A stretch of 64,000 nucleotides of DNA from DASXZH01 sp963829965 (lineage in GTDB: Bacteria; Armatimonadota; Fimbriimonadia; Fimbriimonadales; Fimbriimonadaceae), in contig CAWHLK010000057.1 in NCBI GenBank assembly GCA_963829965.1, positions 124,001 through 188,000 on the forward strand, given 5' to 3'. Under the pieces are notes generated by a model. It did not search any database, was not told the DNA's origin, and saw only the letters and a list, made by a program, of their open reading frames with translations. The position numbers and the translations under genes were made by a program. Shown here in pieces: positions 1 to 9,220 of this stretch; position 1 is the stretch's first letter, and every line of letters begins with the position of its first letter.

Positions 1-546
1 AAAGCCTTGTCGGTTTGGATATGCGTGGGATTGCCGATCTTGACGATCGTTGCGATCTCCCTGCCTCTGGGATGGAAAGTGGCACACCGGATCACCTTAA
101 TCCAGGATCAGCCGCTTGTCTGGCAAAGCGGTTCCGAGACGCTCGTTTGGGCGCCGCCCGGGCCCGGATGGTCCTCGGGCGGAGAAAGCTACGCCGTCGC
201 AGTGGAAAGGTGCGCCCACTTGGCGCCCGATGGCAAGACCATAGGGGCCAAAGCTCTTAACCTGTGGCGATTGCCAACCGTTGAAGAGGCAATCGACGCC
301 CTCAATCGAGGTGGCCATTCTGCCGGCTGTAATTACACGGGCAAGGCCGGCTTCCAAGTCTGTCGAACCGAACCGGATAAAGAAGCGCCGCTTTGGGACG
401 CTTATTCTCCCGTGATTTATTGGTGGACCTCCACGGAAAATACCAGGGGAAAAGACCTCCGAGTCAGCTACAACGGCTATGTCTTGCCCGTGTCAAAAGG
501 CGCGGAAGGATCGACTGGCTTTCGAGCGGTGAGAACCGCCCTGTAG
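1..546 (+). CDS. DUF1566/Lcl C-terminal-like protein, 5' end open at window edge
   Basis: The frame is open to the first base of the window; TTG at 7 is the first possible start inside it, so the true start may lie outside. A hydrophobic segment (about residues 3-24, ICVGLPILTIVAISLPLGW) looks like a signal anchor. The rest has the DUF1566 / Lcl C-terminal signature: WRLPT around residue 87, YWWTSTE around 138, and GFRAVR at the very end. The family is found in secreted or surface proteins with a C-type-lectin-like fold and has no enzymatic role that I can infer. Cysteines at C69, C108 and C119 could form disulfides. It ends about 290 bases before mraZ and is probably not part of that operon. 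Confidence 0.65.
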   Translation, partial: KALSVWICVGLPILTIVAISLPLGWKVAHRITLIQDQPLVWQSGSETLVWAPPGPGWSSGGESYAVAVERCAHLAPDGKTIGAKALNLWRLPTVEEAIDALNRGGHSAGCNYTGKAGFQVCRTEPDKEAPLWDAYSPVIYWWTSTENTRGKDLRVSYNGYVLPVSKGAEGSTGFRAVRTAL

Positions 547-642
547 GGCCCGGCCCCCTGCAACCCATCACCGAGGCAACTGACTAAAGGTAGCGATGTG
601 TCTAGTTCGGGATGTATACATTTGGTGCATTGGAGTAATTTT

Positions 643-698
643 CCCAAATATTTTCTAAAAAACAGTCTTTTTTAAGACCGTTTCCCAATATAATCCCA
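643..698 (+). promoter_or_regulatory. Candidate mraZ promoter with CCCA (MraZ-box-like) repeats
   Basis: A perfect TATAAT lies at 689-694 with only a weak T-rich -35 region around 666-671. CCCA occurs at 643-646, 684-687 and 695-698, so two copies sit directly on either side of the -10 box. MraZ of other bacteria binds TGGG (reverse CCCA) direct repeats upstream of its own gene and represses the dcw operon; there the period is about 10 bp, here it is 11 bp. Autorepression by the mraZ product is therefore an inference. The rest of 547-832 holds nothing else I recognise. Confidence 0.4.
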
Positions 699-832
699 AA
701 CAAGGCGGAAGGAGCCAACCAGGGACGGAAGGTTTCGATCCAGTCGGCGGGGGAAGCAACACTTCCCAGATTGGTAGGCGGCACAGCACGGATTGCGAAT
801 GCCGCCTACAAAATTCCCGGAGATGTAAGCGC

Positions 833-1291
833 TTGGACACGGTGGCCTCTTTTTCTTTCGAGCCCTTATTGGGCACCGATGAGGCGACCATAGATGACAA
901 GGGGCGTATCCTCTTCAGCACCAAGAAGCGCGCTCGCTTAGGCGAGAAGTTTGTGGTTTCTCTCGGGACTACGGGGTGTCTGGTGGCATATCCCAAGCCG
1001 GTTTGGTTCGACGTTATCAACTCCGTCCTTAAAGTGGATCCGACTAACTTAGGACGCGAAATCTATACACGATTGGTTCTTGGTCAGGCAGACGACGACA
1101 TGAAATTCGACAGCCAGGGCCGAGTCGTCATTCCTCAGAAGCTAAGAGAAATGGCGAACTTGAGGGACAAAGGGCAGGTTTTAATTATTGGGTGCGGGGA
1201 TCGGGCGGAAATCTGGGCGCGCGACGAGTACGATAAATATCTCAAAGATCCTGAGGGATATGGACAGGAAAGACGCGAAAAGCTGAATTAA
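833..1291 (+). CDS. mraZ: Transcriptional regulator MraZ
   Basis: The protein is 152 aa, the usual MraZ length, with the two tandem SpoVT/AbrB-like halves: the first has DDKGRILFSTKKR (about residues 20-32) and the second FDSQGRVVIPQKLRE (about 90-105). MraZ forms a ring that binds TGGG repeats and controls the dcw cluster. The TTG start at 833 is preceded by GGAG at 819-822 (10-base gap) and is the only start giving the expected N-terminus. It is the first gene of the cluster, 24 bases ahead of rsmH, as in most bacteria. Confidence 0.93.
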   Translation: MDTVASFSFEPLLGTDEATIDDKGRILFSTKKRARLGEKFVVSLGTTGCLVAYPKPVWFDVINSVLKVDPTNLGREIYTRLVLGQADDDMKFDSQGRVVIPQKLREMANLRDKGQVLIIGCGDRAEIWARDEYDKYLKDPEGYGQERREKLN

Positions 1292-1315
1292 TGCAAGACG
1301 CCTGATGAAAGAAGA

Positions 1316-2302
1316 ATGAGCGGCGTTGCGGTTCCCGTCCATCTCGATGCGCTTAAGCGGGTATTGCGTCTCAGGACCCTGAATTCGGGGCCGATGATCA
1401 TGGAGCGGAAGAAAGAAAGGCACGATCCGGTAATGGTCGAGGAGATTCTCGACACTTTTCAGCTTGTCCCCGGAGTGGTTGTGGTGGACGGAACCCTCGG
1501 CCTCGGTGGCCACGCGCAGAAATTCCTCGAGAAAATCGCTCCCGAAGGCTTGCTCGTGGGATTTGACTGGGACGAAGCGATGCTCGAGATCGCCAAAGAC
1601 CGCCTGGTCACCCTCGGGAGCACGCAACTCGTGCTTGTGAACGACGATTTCCGCGCCATTCGCGAGACCCTGCTGCACCTGAACGTTGAGGCGAACGCGA
1701 TTCTACTGGATCTTGGCTTAAATAGCGCTCAAATCGACGATCCGAGCCGCGGACTGAGTTTTAACAAAGAGGGTCCCCTCGATATGAGGATGGCAAGAAC
1801 AAAAGGAGAGCCGGCAAGCGCCCTCCTGAACCGGCTGAGCCCCGGCGCCATCGAATCCGTTCTTCTCGAATATGGTGACGAGCGATGGGCCCGCATGATC
1901 GCTAGAGTGATTGTCGACAGGCGAAAATCGAAGCCGTTGCGCACCACAAATGACCTGGTGGAATGCGTTCTTGCGGCAATTCCGAAAAACGCGCAAGACA
2001 AAAGAATTCATCCCGCCACTAGAACTTTCCAGGCCGTCCGGATTTATGTGAACAGGGAACTCGACGGACTGGATACCGCGCTGCAGGATGCGGCGCAAAG
2101 TCTCGCTCACAAGGGCACGCTCGCCGTGCTTTCGTACCATTCGGGAGAAGACCGAATTGTGAAGCAGACGTTCCGCGAGTTGGCAGGCGAGGGGTTCGCA
2201 GAGCTGTTTCGAAAGCCGATTCAGCCCACGGAAGCGGAAATCGCACGAAACCCCAGAAGCCGAAGCGCCAAGCTCCGTGCATTGATGCGGACGAGCGCTT
2301 AA
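1316..2302 (+). CDS. rsmH: 16S rRNA m4C1402 methyltransferase RsmH
   Basis: RsmH (MraW) N4-methylates C1402 of 16S rRNA using S-adenosylmethionine. The conserved N-terminus HDPVMVEEIL and the SAM-binding motif DGTLGLGGHA are present, followed by LLDLGLNSAQID and RGLSF, and near the C-terminus RNPRSRSAKLR, all characteristic. The family's conserved start fits ATG at 1394 or 1400 (MERKKERHDPVM); ATG 1316 has a purine-rich GAAAGAAG just upstream and would add 26 residues. The gene lies between mraZ and the ftsL-position gene, the normal dcw place. Confidence 0.93.
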   Translation: MSGVAVPVHLDALKRVLRLRTLNSGPMIMERKKERHDPVMVEEILDTFQLVPGVVVVDGTLGLGGHAQKFLEKIAPEGLLVGFDWDEAMLEIAKDRLVTLGSTQLVLVNDDFRAIRETLLHLNVEANAILLDLGLNSAQIDDPSRGLSFNKEGPLDMRMARTKGEPASALLNRLSPGAIESVLLEYGDERWARMIARVIVDRRKSKPLRTTNDLVECVLAAIPKNAQDKRIHPATRTFQAVRIYVNRELDGLDTALQDAAQSLAHKGTLAVLSYHSGEDRIVKQTFRELAGEGFAELFRKPIQPTEAEIARNPRSRSAKLRALMRTSA

Positions 2303-2332
2303 GCAGGCAAACGGTTTAGGGAGGAACCACCC

Positions 2333-2998
2333 ATGAGTACAGTAACAGTTAAACCGATTCCGAGGCGCAAAGCGAGGGCCAAGCGCCGAATCAACGTGCC
2401 TGAGGCAATATCCAAACGGGCCGTGTCCTTTGTGGCGATTCTAGGAATGACGTATTTGGCGAGCAGTCTATCCGGCCAAGTGATGGTCGAAAAAGCTCGG
2501 CAGGAAGCGATCAGGGCGTCGCAAAAGGCATTGGACGCCAAGAAGGTAGAGTCGGAACTTAGCAAGCGGCTCGATCAGATGACCGGCTTCAATGCCATAG
2601 GGCAATGGGCGGAAACGCACAACTTCAAGTCAATCGAGGAGTTGGCCGCGTTAAAAGCGGGGATCGGTTCGCCTTCTGGCGCCAGGGTAGCTTCCGATAA
2701 AATCGCGCAAGCCACTCCTGAAAGGAAGCTTTTTAAGACGTCGAGCCCGTCTCCAAACCCGACGTTTGCCAGTTCAGCTCCAGGTTCGTCCCTGAGCAAC
2801 TCGGTCGGTACCGCCTTCATGCCGGCCTCTTCGGTAATCCAGGGTAGTGAACCGGCGGGCGCACGGCATCGCGAAAGCCAAGATGGATCGACGGATGCGA
2901 GCGGAAGCAGAGTAGGCAAGGGAAGGCATAAAAGACCACGCAAACGACGGTCTCCCTTGGTAACAACAGCGGAGGGTCAAGATGGCGCGTCCAGATAA
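2333..2998 (+). CDS. FtsL-position bitopic membrane protein
   Basis: A 221-aa protein with a basic cytoplasmic N-terminus (about 30 residues, many R/K), one membrane helix (about residues 31-47, AVSFVAILGMTYLASSL), then a heptad-rich segment (about 52-83) and a long low-complexity tail rich in S/P/G ending in K/R clusters. The size up to the coiled coil, the topology, and its place between rsmH and ftsI match FtsL, the partner of FtsQ and FtsI in the divisome, although sequence identity in that family is always low. The about 110-residue disordered tail is unusual for FtsL. ATG 2333 follows GGGAGGA. Its 3' end overlaps ftsI by 17 bases. Confidence 0.6.
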   Translation: MSTVTVKPIPRRKARAKRRINVPEAISKRAVSFVAILGMTYLASSLSGQVMVEKARQEAIRASQKALDAKKVESELSKRLDQMTGFNAIGQWAETHNFKSIEELAALKAGIGSPSGARVASDKIAQATPERKLFKTSSPSPNPTFASSAPGSSLSNSVGTAFMPASSVIQGSEPAGARHRESQDGSTDASGSRVGKGRHKRPRKRRSPLVTTAEGQDGASR

Positions 2999-5049
2999 GC
3001 GGCTTCAATTGCTGGGACGGTTGGTCGCCGGAGGCTTTGTGATCGCCGCCCTCAGTCAGGCCAAGGTGCAGATAGTCCAGCGCAACTCGATTATCGAGAA
3101 GGCGACCCAGACCGATCGCTTCATGATCACCCGGCCGGACCCGGCCAAGCGTGGAGTCATCTACTCGGCGGATGGCAAGCCCTTGGCCGAAGACGAGGAC
3201 ACCCGCGTCCTGAACATGGACTTCTCCAAAGTGCCGCACACCGCCGCGTTCTTTATGGATGTCTCGGCCTCCACCGGAATCCCCGCCAGCGAGTTCCTTC
3301 AACTGGCCCACACGAATTCTCAAAACGAGGACCTGGCGAACCCCGATCAGCTCGGCCCAAGCGGATGAACTTCAAAAGATCAAGACAGAATGGCGCGCGG
3401 ACGGTATCTCGCTCGCTCCGTCCGGCCGAAGAAGTTACCCGCTTGCCGATGCAACTTCCTGTTTTATCGGAGTTGTTCGTGACGGCAAGCCGCAGGGTGG
3501 ACTGGAGTCCGGCCGCAACGCGCTGTTGGCTGGCAGAGGCGGTAAAAAGGTCGGGCTGGTAGATCGCGAAGGGCACTTCCTGCCTGGGCGGCTCGATTCA
3601 ACAACCGTGCAAAAAGTGGACGGTGAAGATCTGACTCTCACGGTAGACAGCCAGCTCCAGACCGCGGCCGCGAATGCGATTCGAGACGCGGTCGAATCCA
3701 ACAAGGCCACCCAGGGCGTGGCCATCATCATCAATCCCCACAACGGGGATTTGGTCGCCATGGCGAACTGGCCCAGTTTTGACCCCAACACGCTCGGCGA
3801 TGCTGAACAGGACGAGGTGAAGTACGGCTACAACCCAAATTACATGGCAACGCTTGAACCGGGCTCGATGTTCAAGATCCTCACCCTCGCCAAGGCCTTC
3901 GACAAGGGCGTGGTTAGCGAGAATGACGGCGTGTATTGCCATGGTGAACTTGCGGTTGGAAAGCGGACTGTAAAGTGCGACGATCATCACGGGAACCGGG
4001 CCCATGGCCTGGTGAGCCCCGCCATGGCGATCGCCAAGAGTTGCAACGTTTCCGCCGCAACCTGGGCATTGCGGATCGGCTACACGGATTTTGTCCGTTA
4101 CATGGAACGGCTGGGCATCATGTCCAAAACGCACCTGGGAGTCCCGGGCGAGCGCGCCGGGCTCTTCAACTACAATGACCCGGCGGAGGCGCTTCACCTG
4201 GCGAACATGGGCTTCGGGCAGGCGATCAATGCAACCCCCGTTCAACTCGCAGGCGCTATCTCCATGCTCGCGAACAATGGTGTTCGGATGCAGCCCCGGC
4301 TCGTAAAGAAGATAGGCGACAAAGACATCGAACCCGTTCAGTTGGGCCAGATCGTGAGGCCGGAAACCGCCCAGAAAATGCTCAAGATCATGCAGCTTGT
4401 TATCGAGTCCGATTCCGGAACCGGCAAAGATCTCAGGATTCCCGGCTACCTCCTGGGTGGAAAGACAGGAACGGCTCAGAAGTCCAACCAAGCAACCCAC
4501 AGCATGCAGGGCGGCGGATATGTCTCCAACTTTGTGGGTTTCGTGCCGGGGGACAAGCCTCAATACGTCATTCTCGTAATGGTGGACCATCCCAAAAGCG
4601 GCAACTACTATGGCGCCATGGTGGCGGGGCCGGTCTTCAAGGAGTTGGCAGTCGACGTGATCAACCGGTTCAATATCCCGCCGAACGGGCCGTTTACGTT
4701 AAAGGCGCCATCCAACTTGGATGTTCAACAAAGTCAGATCAAAGACATCATCACTCCTCCGAGCTATTCCAAGCCTGACCGGCGAACGGCCAAACGCGCA
4801 AATACCGATTCGGACACGGCATTGGCCGGGCAGGACGATGCGGAACGGATTCTGATGCCGGACGCAAGCAACATCCTGCCAAGAGGGACCGACAAGGCCG
4901 CAAGCACTGTGCCCGATGAAACGGCACTGCTGAACCCAGGCGTCCCGGACAGTCTTCAGCCTCAGTCCGTCTCGGATGAGCTCGCTAAGACGCCATCCCG
5001 CCATCACCACAAGGTGCGCCGAACTGTGGGAGATCTGAGCCAGCCATGA
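2982..5049 (+). CDS. ftsI: Peptidoglycan transpeptidase FtsI (PBP2B/PBP3 class), one frameshift
   Basis: Septal class B penicillin-binding protein. The first frame (2982-3368) carries the membrane anchor (about residues 8-28) and the PBP dimer domain start RGVIYSADGKPLAED. The second frame, +1 relative to it, continues from about 3345 with AQADELQKIKTEW and RRSYPLA and then the transpeptidase domain. All three active-site motifs are present: SMFK after EPG (serine nucleophile), SCN, and KTGTAQ. A single extra base around 3340-3360 would explain the split. There is no PASTA domain; the C-terminus is a low-complexity tail of about 120 residues. ATG 2982 follows GGAGGG, and the end overlaps murE by ATGA. 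Confidence 0.88.
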
Positions 5050-6530
5050 TGCGTTTGTCCGCGCTAATCGAGAGCGCGGGAATCGAGCCTGACAATGCGG
5101 ATGGCAACGCCGAAATAACCGGGATATCCGCCGATTCCCGGCGGATCCATCCCGGCGATCTATTCGTTTGTATGCCGGGCGTTAACGCCGATTCCCATAG
5201 CTTTATCCCTGAAGCTGCGAACGCAGGCGCCCGTGCCGTTTTGGCCCATACCGAACAGGGCTTTCTCAAAGCCCGTGAACTCGGCTTGGCCGCCGTGCTT
5301 GTCATCAACGACGGTAACCGGCTGGCCGAGTTCATTTGGCGGATCTGCCGAGCCTTTTTTCGGAATCCAACCAAAAGCATGCAGGTCGCGGGCGTCACCG
5401 GAACAAACGGAAAAACCACCACCGCATGGCTCATGCGGGATGCCCTGCAAAGCCTGGGAGTGTCCGCCGGCTATATGGGGACCCTGGGTTTTCAGATTCC
5501 GGGCGAAAGCCGCGAACTGCCCAACACAACGCCTTTCGCCGTCGACCTGTTTTCGATGCTGGCCGAAGCTCGCGATGCGGGTGTCCAAGCTCTGGCCATT
5601 GAGGTCAGCAGCCACGCGCTGCATCAGCGCAGGATCGATGGAGTGGAGTTTGACGCCGCCGTTTTCACGAACCTGACGCAAGACCACCTCGATTACCACG
5701 GGTCGATGGAGGAATATGCCACCGCCAAGTTTCGGTTGTTTGCGGAGCTGGGGCCAAGCTCGTGCAAGAACTTCCGCGCCGCAGTCAACATCGACGACGG
5801 TTACGGTAAGGTTTGGGCCTCAAAACTTGGACCAAACACCTTAACCTTTGGTAGGCAAGGAGCAGATTTGGTGGGTCAAGGGCTCACTGTCACCCTAGAC
5901 CACATCAAGATGCAGTTCAAATATGGTGGCCAATCCATCGATGCGGAAGTGCCGCTCGGTGGCACTTTCAACGTACAAAATTGCATTAGCACCGCTGCCG
6001 GCCTTTTGTGCCTGGGATATGAACTTGAGCCTGTTGCCGCCGCCCTGGGCAGCGTGAGGCCCGTTCCTGGCCGGTTTGAACCCGTCCGGAATGACAAAGG
6101 AATCGGGATCATCGTGGACTACGCCCACACGCCGGACGCGCTGGAAAAGCTTTTGGATTCCGTTAGAGAACTCCATCCGGCGCGCATCGTCACCGTCTTC
6201 GGCTGCGGCGGCGACCGTGACCGGGCCAAGAGGCCCAAAATGGCGGAAGCGGCCAGCCAAAGGTCCGATTGGGTCGTGATCACCAGCGATAATCCTCGCC
6301 AGGAGGACCCGGCGGAGATCGTGAAAGAAGTGGAGAAGGGGCTGGTGGCAGGCGTCCCCTCGTGCAGCATCATCGATCGACGGGAGGCAATTGCATGCTG
6401 CGTCCGCAAAGCCCAGCCGGGAGACGTTGTGGTGATCGCTGGCAAGGGGCATGAGGACTACCAAATCATCGGTCGCGATAAGGTGCCCATGGACGACCGC
6501 GAAATCGCGAGAGAGGCGTTAAGAAGTTGA
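5046..6530 (+). CDS. murE: UDP-MurNAc-tripeptide synthetase MurE (meso-DAP type)
   Basis: Adds the third amino acid to UDP-MurNAc-L-Ala-D-Glu in the cytoplasm. The 494-aa protein has the N-terminal UDP-binding domain (GISADSRRIHPGDLFV), the ATP-binding P-loop GVTGTNGKTTT (about residues 118-128), EVSSHAL, and the C-terminal ligase domain with VDYAHTPDALE and GCGGDRDRAKRPKM. SDNPRQEDP contains DNPR, the signature of enzymes selecting meso-diaminopimelate rather than lysine. The ATG overlaps the ftsI stop (ATGA), so translation is probably coupled. Unlike its neighbours it is intact in one frame. Confidence 0.96.
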   Translation: MMRLSALIESAGIEPDNADGNAEITGISADSRRIHPGDLFVCMPGVNADSHSFIPEAANAGARAVLAHTEQGFLKARELGLAAVLVINDGNRLAEFIWRICRAFFRNPTKSMQVAGVTGTNGKTTTAWLMRDALQSLGVSAGYMGTLGFQIPGESRELPNTTPFAVDLFSMLAEARDAGVQALAIEVSSHALHQRRIDGVEFDAAVFTNLTQDHLDYHGSMEEYATAKFRLFAELGPSSCKNFRAAVNIDDGYGKVWASKLGPNTLTFGRQGADLVGQGLTVTLDHIKMQFKYGGQSIDAEVPLGGTFNVQNCISTAAGLLCLGYELEPVAAALGSVRPVPGRFEPVRNDKGIGIIVDYAHTPDALEKLLDSVRELHPARIVTVFGCGGDRDRAKRPKMAEAASQRSDWVVITSDNPRQEDPAEIVKEVEKGLVAGVPSCSIIDRREAIACCVRKAQPGDVVVIAGKGHEDYQIIGRDKVPMDDREIAREALRS

Positions 6531-7896
6531 TCCCCATTCCCGTTTCCGAGTTCGCCCGCATTGTCCATGGCGAGGCAGTCGGCATAGAGCCTGGAGCAAC
6601 TATCAACGGCTTCGCCCTTGATAGCCGCGAAGTGATGCCAGGCTTCTTGTTTATCGCGATTAAAGGCAGCCGCGTCGGACGGGCATGAATTTGCCAAAAC
6701 AGCGACGAGTGCCGGAGCGGTTGCGGTGCTCGCGGAGCGCTTGGTTTACGCTCCCCACATTTTGGTTCCGAACACGGTTCAAGCCCTCGCCGATTACGCG
6801 GCCGTGGTGAGAGACAGCTTCCACGGTCCCGTAGTGGGAATCACCGGAAGCGCAGGCAAGACCACGACCAAAGAGTTTGTAGCAGCCGCTCTCTCGCCCC
6901 TCGGCGAAGTGCTAAAAACGGAAGGTAACCGCAACTCCGAGTTCAGCTCTCCCTTGCTGTGGGCGGAGTTAACCGCAGACCACAAAGCGGTGGTGGTGGA
7001 AATGGGGATGCGCGGCTTTGGCCAGGTTCAGCACTTGGCTTCTTTCACGAAACCCACCCTGGGCGTGGTCACAAACATCGGCCATTCTCACATAGAGTTG
7101 GTCGGCAATCAGGAAGGCGTCGCTAGAGCCAAGGCTGAACTCCTGGAGGCGCTGCCTGCGGACGGCCACGCGGTTCTGTGGGCCGAAGACCCATTTTTGG
7201 CTCTCCTCTCGGAGACCTCGGCCGCGCCGTTTTCGACCTTCGGCTTTTCGGAAGGGGCGGCATGCAGAATCACCGATTACAAGGTTCTGAAACTGGCGAT
7301 CCTGCGAAATCGCGGGCCAAGTTGGTGGCAAGGAGTTTAGGGCCATTTTGCCGGCCGTGGGTCGGCACATTGCACTCAACGCAGCGTGCGCTTTGCTCGT
7401 GGCATCGCTTTGCAAGGTCGAGATTACGCAGGCGGCTGAAGCGCTGTCCAAAGCAGTTCTCCCGCCAATGAGAATGGAGATCGTTGACCATGGTGGAGTG
7501 ACCATCCTTCTCGACGCCTACAACGCAAGCCCCTCCAGTGTGGGCGCTGCTCTGGAAACGCTCTGTGAGATGCCGGTTGCCGGGAGGCGTGTCGCCGTCC
7601 TCGGCGATATGCGCGAACTCGGCAACTACGCCGAGGAGGGCCATCGCGAAATTGGCCGCTTGGTGGGAAAGCTGCCGCTGGACGAGTTGCATGTTATTGG
7701 CGAATCCGCCCGCTGGATCGGCGAAACCGCCGTCGCAACCGGGTTCCCTGAGAGCCAACTGAAGCACGCGGCCGGTTTGCATGAAATCACCGAATTGGTC
7801 AAAAGTCTGCAGCCGGGCGATGTGATCCTGATCAAGGGCAGCCGAGTCTTGGAACTGGAACGGGCACTGGACTTTTTGAAGGACTCCACGGAGTGA
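6527..7896 (+). CDS. murF: UDP-MurNAc-tripeptide--D-Ala-D-Ala ligase MurF, two frameshifts
   Basis: MurF adds D-Ala-D-Ala to the UDP-MurNAc-tripeptide. The start is TTG 6527, overlapping the murE stop: IPIPVSEFARIVHG, then GFALDSREVMPGFLFIAIKG. At about 6682 the frame breaks; one extra G in GTCGGACGG explains it, and the next frame continues DGHEFAKTATSAGAVAVLAE, then the P-loop GITGSAGKTTTKEF. A second break at about 7318-7325 leads to VGGKEFRAILPAVGRHIALN and the C-terminal domain LLDAYNASPSSVGAAL and GDMRELG. All domains are present once the shifts are corrected, so this is more likely sequencing error than a dead gene. The end overlaps the GTG start of mraY. Confidence 0.9.
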
Positions 7897-8897
7897 AGCC
7901 GAGCCTTTCCCTCTTGCGGCTTGACTCGGGTGCTCTCATTCCGCTTTTGACGGGGTTCTTGGTTTCTGCCATTTTTGCTTGGCCGGTCCTTAAAGGGCTC
8001 ATCGCGCTGAAGTCACGGCAAAATGTTTATAGCCTGGCGCCACAAACCCATCAGAAGAAGCAGGGCACGCCCACCATGGGCGGAATTATCATTCTTATCG
8101 GCTTGGTCGCCGGGTTGCTTATTTCTTACTGGGACTGGCGGATTGCTGCCTGGGTCTTAGGGTTCGCTTTGATCGGGTTTACCGACGACTACATCGTTCC
8201 TAAGATGGACAAATCCAAACGCGGACTGGGCTGGAAGCAAAAAATTGTTGCCCAGGTCGTTCTGGCAGTCTTAACCGTCCCGGCGTTTCATCTTCATTGG
8301 GATCCCTGGACAATAGCGGTTACCGCTTTCCTGGTCCTGTTCTTTTCAAACGCTTATAACTTCGCGGATGGCTTGGACGCAATGGCAGGGACGCTCGGCC
8401 TCATTCTTTGCGTGGGATTCCTCCTGTTAAGCTGTTACATCATCGAGCCGTTCCCCCACAAGGCTCTTATTGCGCTTATAGGCGCTTACATTCCCTTTTT
8501 GTTCTTGAACGCGCCACCGGCGAAGGTATTTATGGGCGATGTCGGTTCGCTTCCACTCGGGGCGCTGTTTGGCGTATCGGCGTCGATTCTGATTTTGGGC
8601 CACTTGGCTCACGTTGAAGACACCGCCATTCAAATTGGACCATCCGCTCAACTCTGGCTTCCAGTCATAATCCTCGGCTTCGTCATGATCGCCGAACTCG
8701 TGCCCGTCCCAATGCAAGTTGGCTATTACAAGCTCACTAAGAAGCGGATTTTTCCGATGACGCCGATTCATCACTCTTTTGAGGTCAAGGGCTGGCCGGA
8801 GTCGCGCGTTGTTTGGTCGTTCATTTTAAGCCAGCTTGTTTTGATGCTCCTAGCGGCGGGCGTCGCCGCGGTACTGAACAAGGGGGCCCTGGGATGA
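7893..8897 (+). CDS. mraY: Phospho-MurNAc-pentapeptide transferase MraY
   Basis: An integral membrane enzyme that transfers phospho-MurNAc-pentapeptide to undecaprenyl phosphate, giving lipid I. The 334-aa protein has about ten hydrophobic helices and the family motifs: QTHQKKQGTPTMGG near residue 50, GFTDDYI (catalytic Asp pair) near 98, SNAYNFADGLDAMAG near 150, and MGDVGSLPLG near 215, with HHSFE near 290. The GTG start overlaps the murF stop, and the end overlaps the ATG of the next small ORF by ATGA. Confidence 0.95.
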   Translation: MKPSLSLLRLDSGALIPLLTGFLVSAIFAWPVLKGLIALKSRQNVYSLAPQTHQKKQGTPTMGGIIILIGLVAGLLISYWDWRIAAWVLGFALIGFTDDYIVPKMDKSKRGLGWKQKIVAQVVLAVLTVPAFHLHWDPWTIAVTAFLVLFFSNAYNFADGLDAMAGTLGLILCVGFLLLSCYIIEPFPHKALIALIGAYIPFLFLNAPPAKVFMGDVGSLPLGALFGVSASILILGHLAHVEDTAIQIGPSAQLWLPVIILGFVMIAELVPVPMQVGYYKLTKKRIFPMTPIHHSFEVKGWPESRVVWSFILSQLVLMLLAAGVAAVLNKGALG

Positions 8898-9220
8898 TCG
8901 GTTCAAGGCTTGCGATCGAGGGTTTAGCGCCGATAATCCGACGGGGCGTCAGAGCGGTTCATGAAAATTGGACCACTGCCTGGCCTACCGGAACAGCCCT
9001 CCCCAGCCCCAACGGAGCGAGAATCCTTAGCGAAGGGCGAAGCCCTGGTACTGGCACCCCCCCTTCTTCCGGGAGCCCGGTTCCAGAGATTGTTGAAGGG
9101 GAAGGGGCGCAACATGCCGACGTATTTTTAGAGGAAGGCGAAGCGCTGGCAGTTGATCGCGAAAACCTCGCCCCTTATGCGAACCCTCTTTCAAGAATTA
9201 AAATGGGGGCCAATCCGTGA
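8894..9220 (+). CDS. Small ORF coupled between mraY and murD, unknown
   Basis: I do not recognise this 108-aa ORF. It starts with ATG 8894 overlapping the mraY stop (ATGA) and ends with TGA 9218-9220 overlapping the murD GTG start, so it bridges the two genes with translational-coupling overlaps at both ends, like its neighbours. The middle is rich in G, P, S and T (residues about 33-65) and the last 40 residues are acidic then mixed; there is no membrane helix, signal peptide or cysteine pair. It may be a real small protein or merely a frame that lets ribosomes pass to murD. Base composition around 9050-9110 (runs of C and G) is unlike the flanking genes. Confidence 0.4.
   Translation: MIGSRLAIEGLAPIIRRGVRAVHENWTTAWPTGTALPSPNGARILSEGRSPGTGTPPSSGSPVPEIVEGEGAQHADVFLEEGEALAVDRENLAPYANPLSRIKMGANP

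Noticed and set aside
3259..3368. Programmed frameshift in ftsI
   Set aside because: There is no slippery heptamer at the overlap, and similar breaks occur in many unrelated genes of the window, so sequence error is more likely.
3598..4590. Long antisense ORFs (for example 330 codons opposite ftsI, 350 opposite RND at 34481-35533, 375 opposite 27460-28587)
   Set aside because: These are shadows of GC-rich coding sequence: no recognisable domain or start signal, and conserved proteins lie on the other strand.
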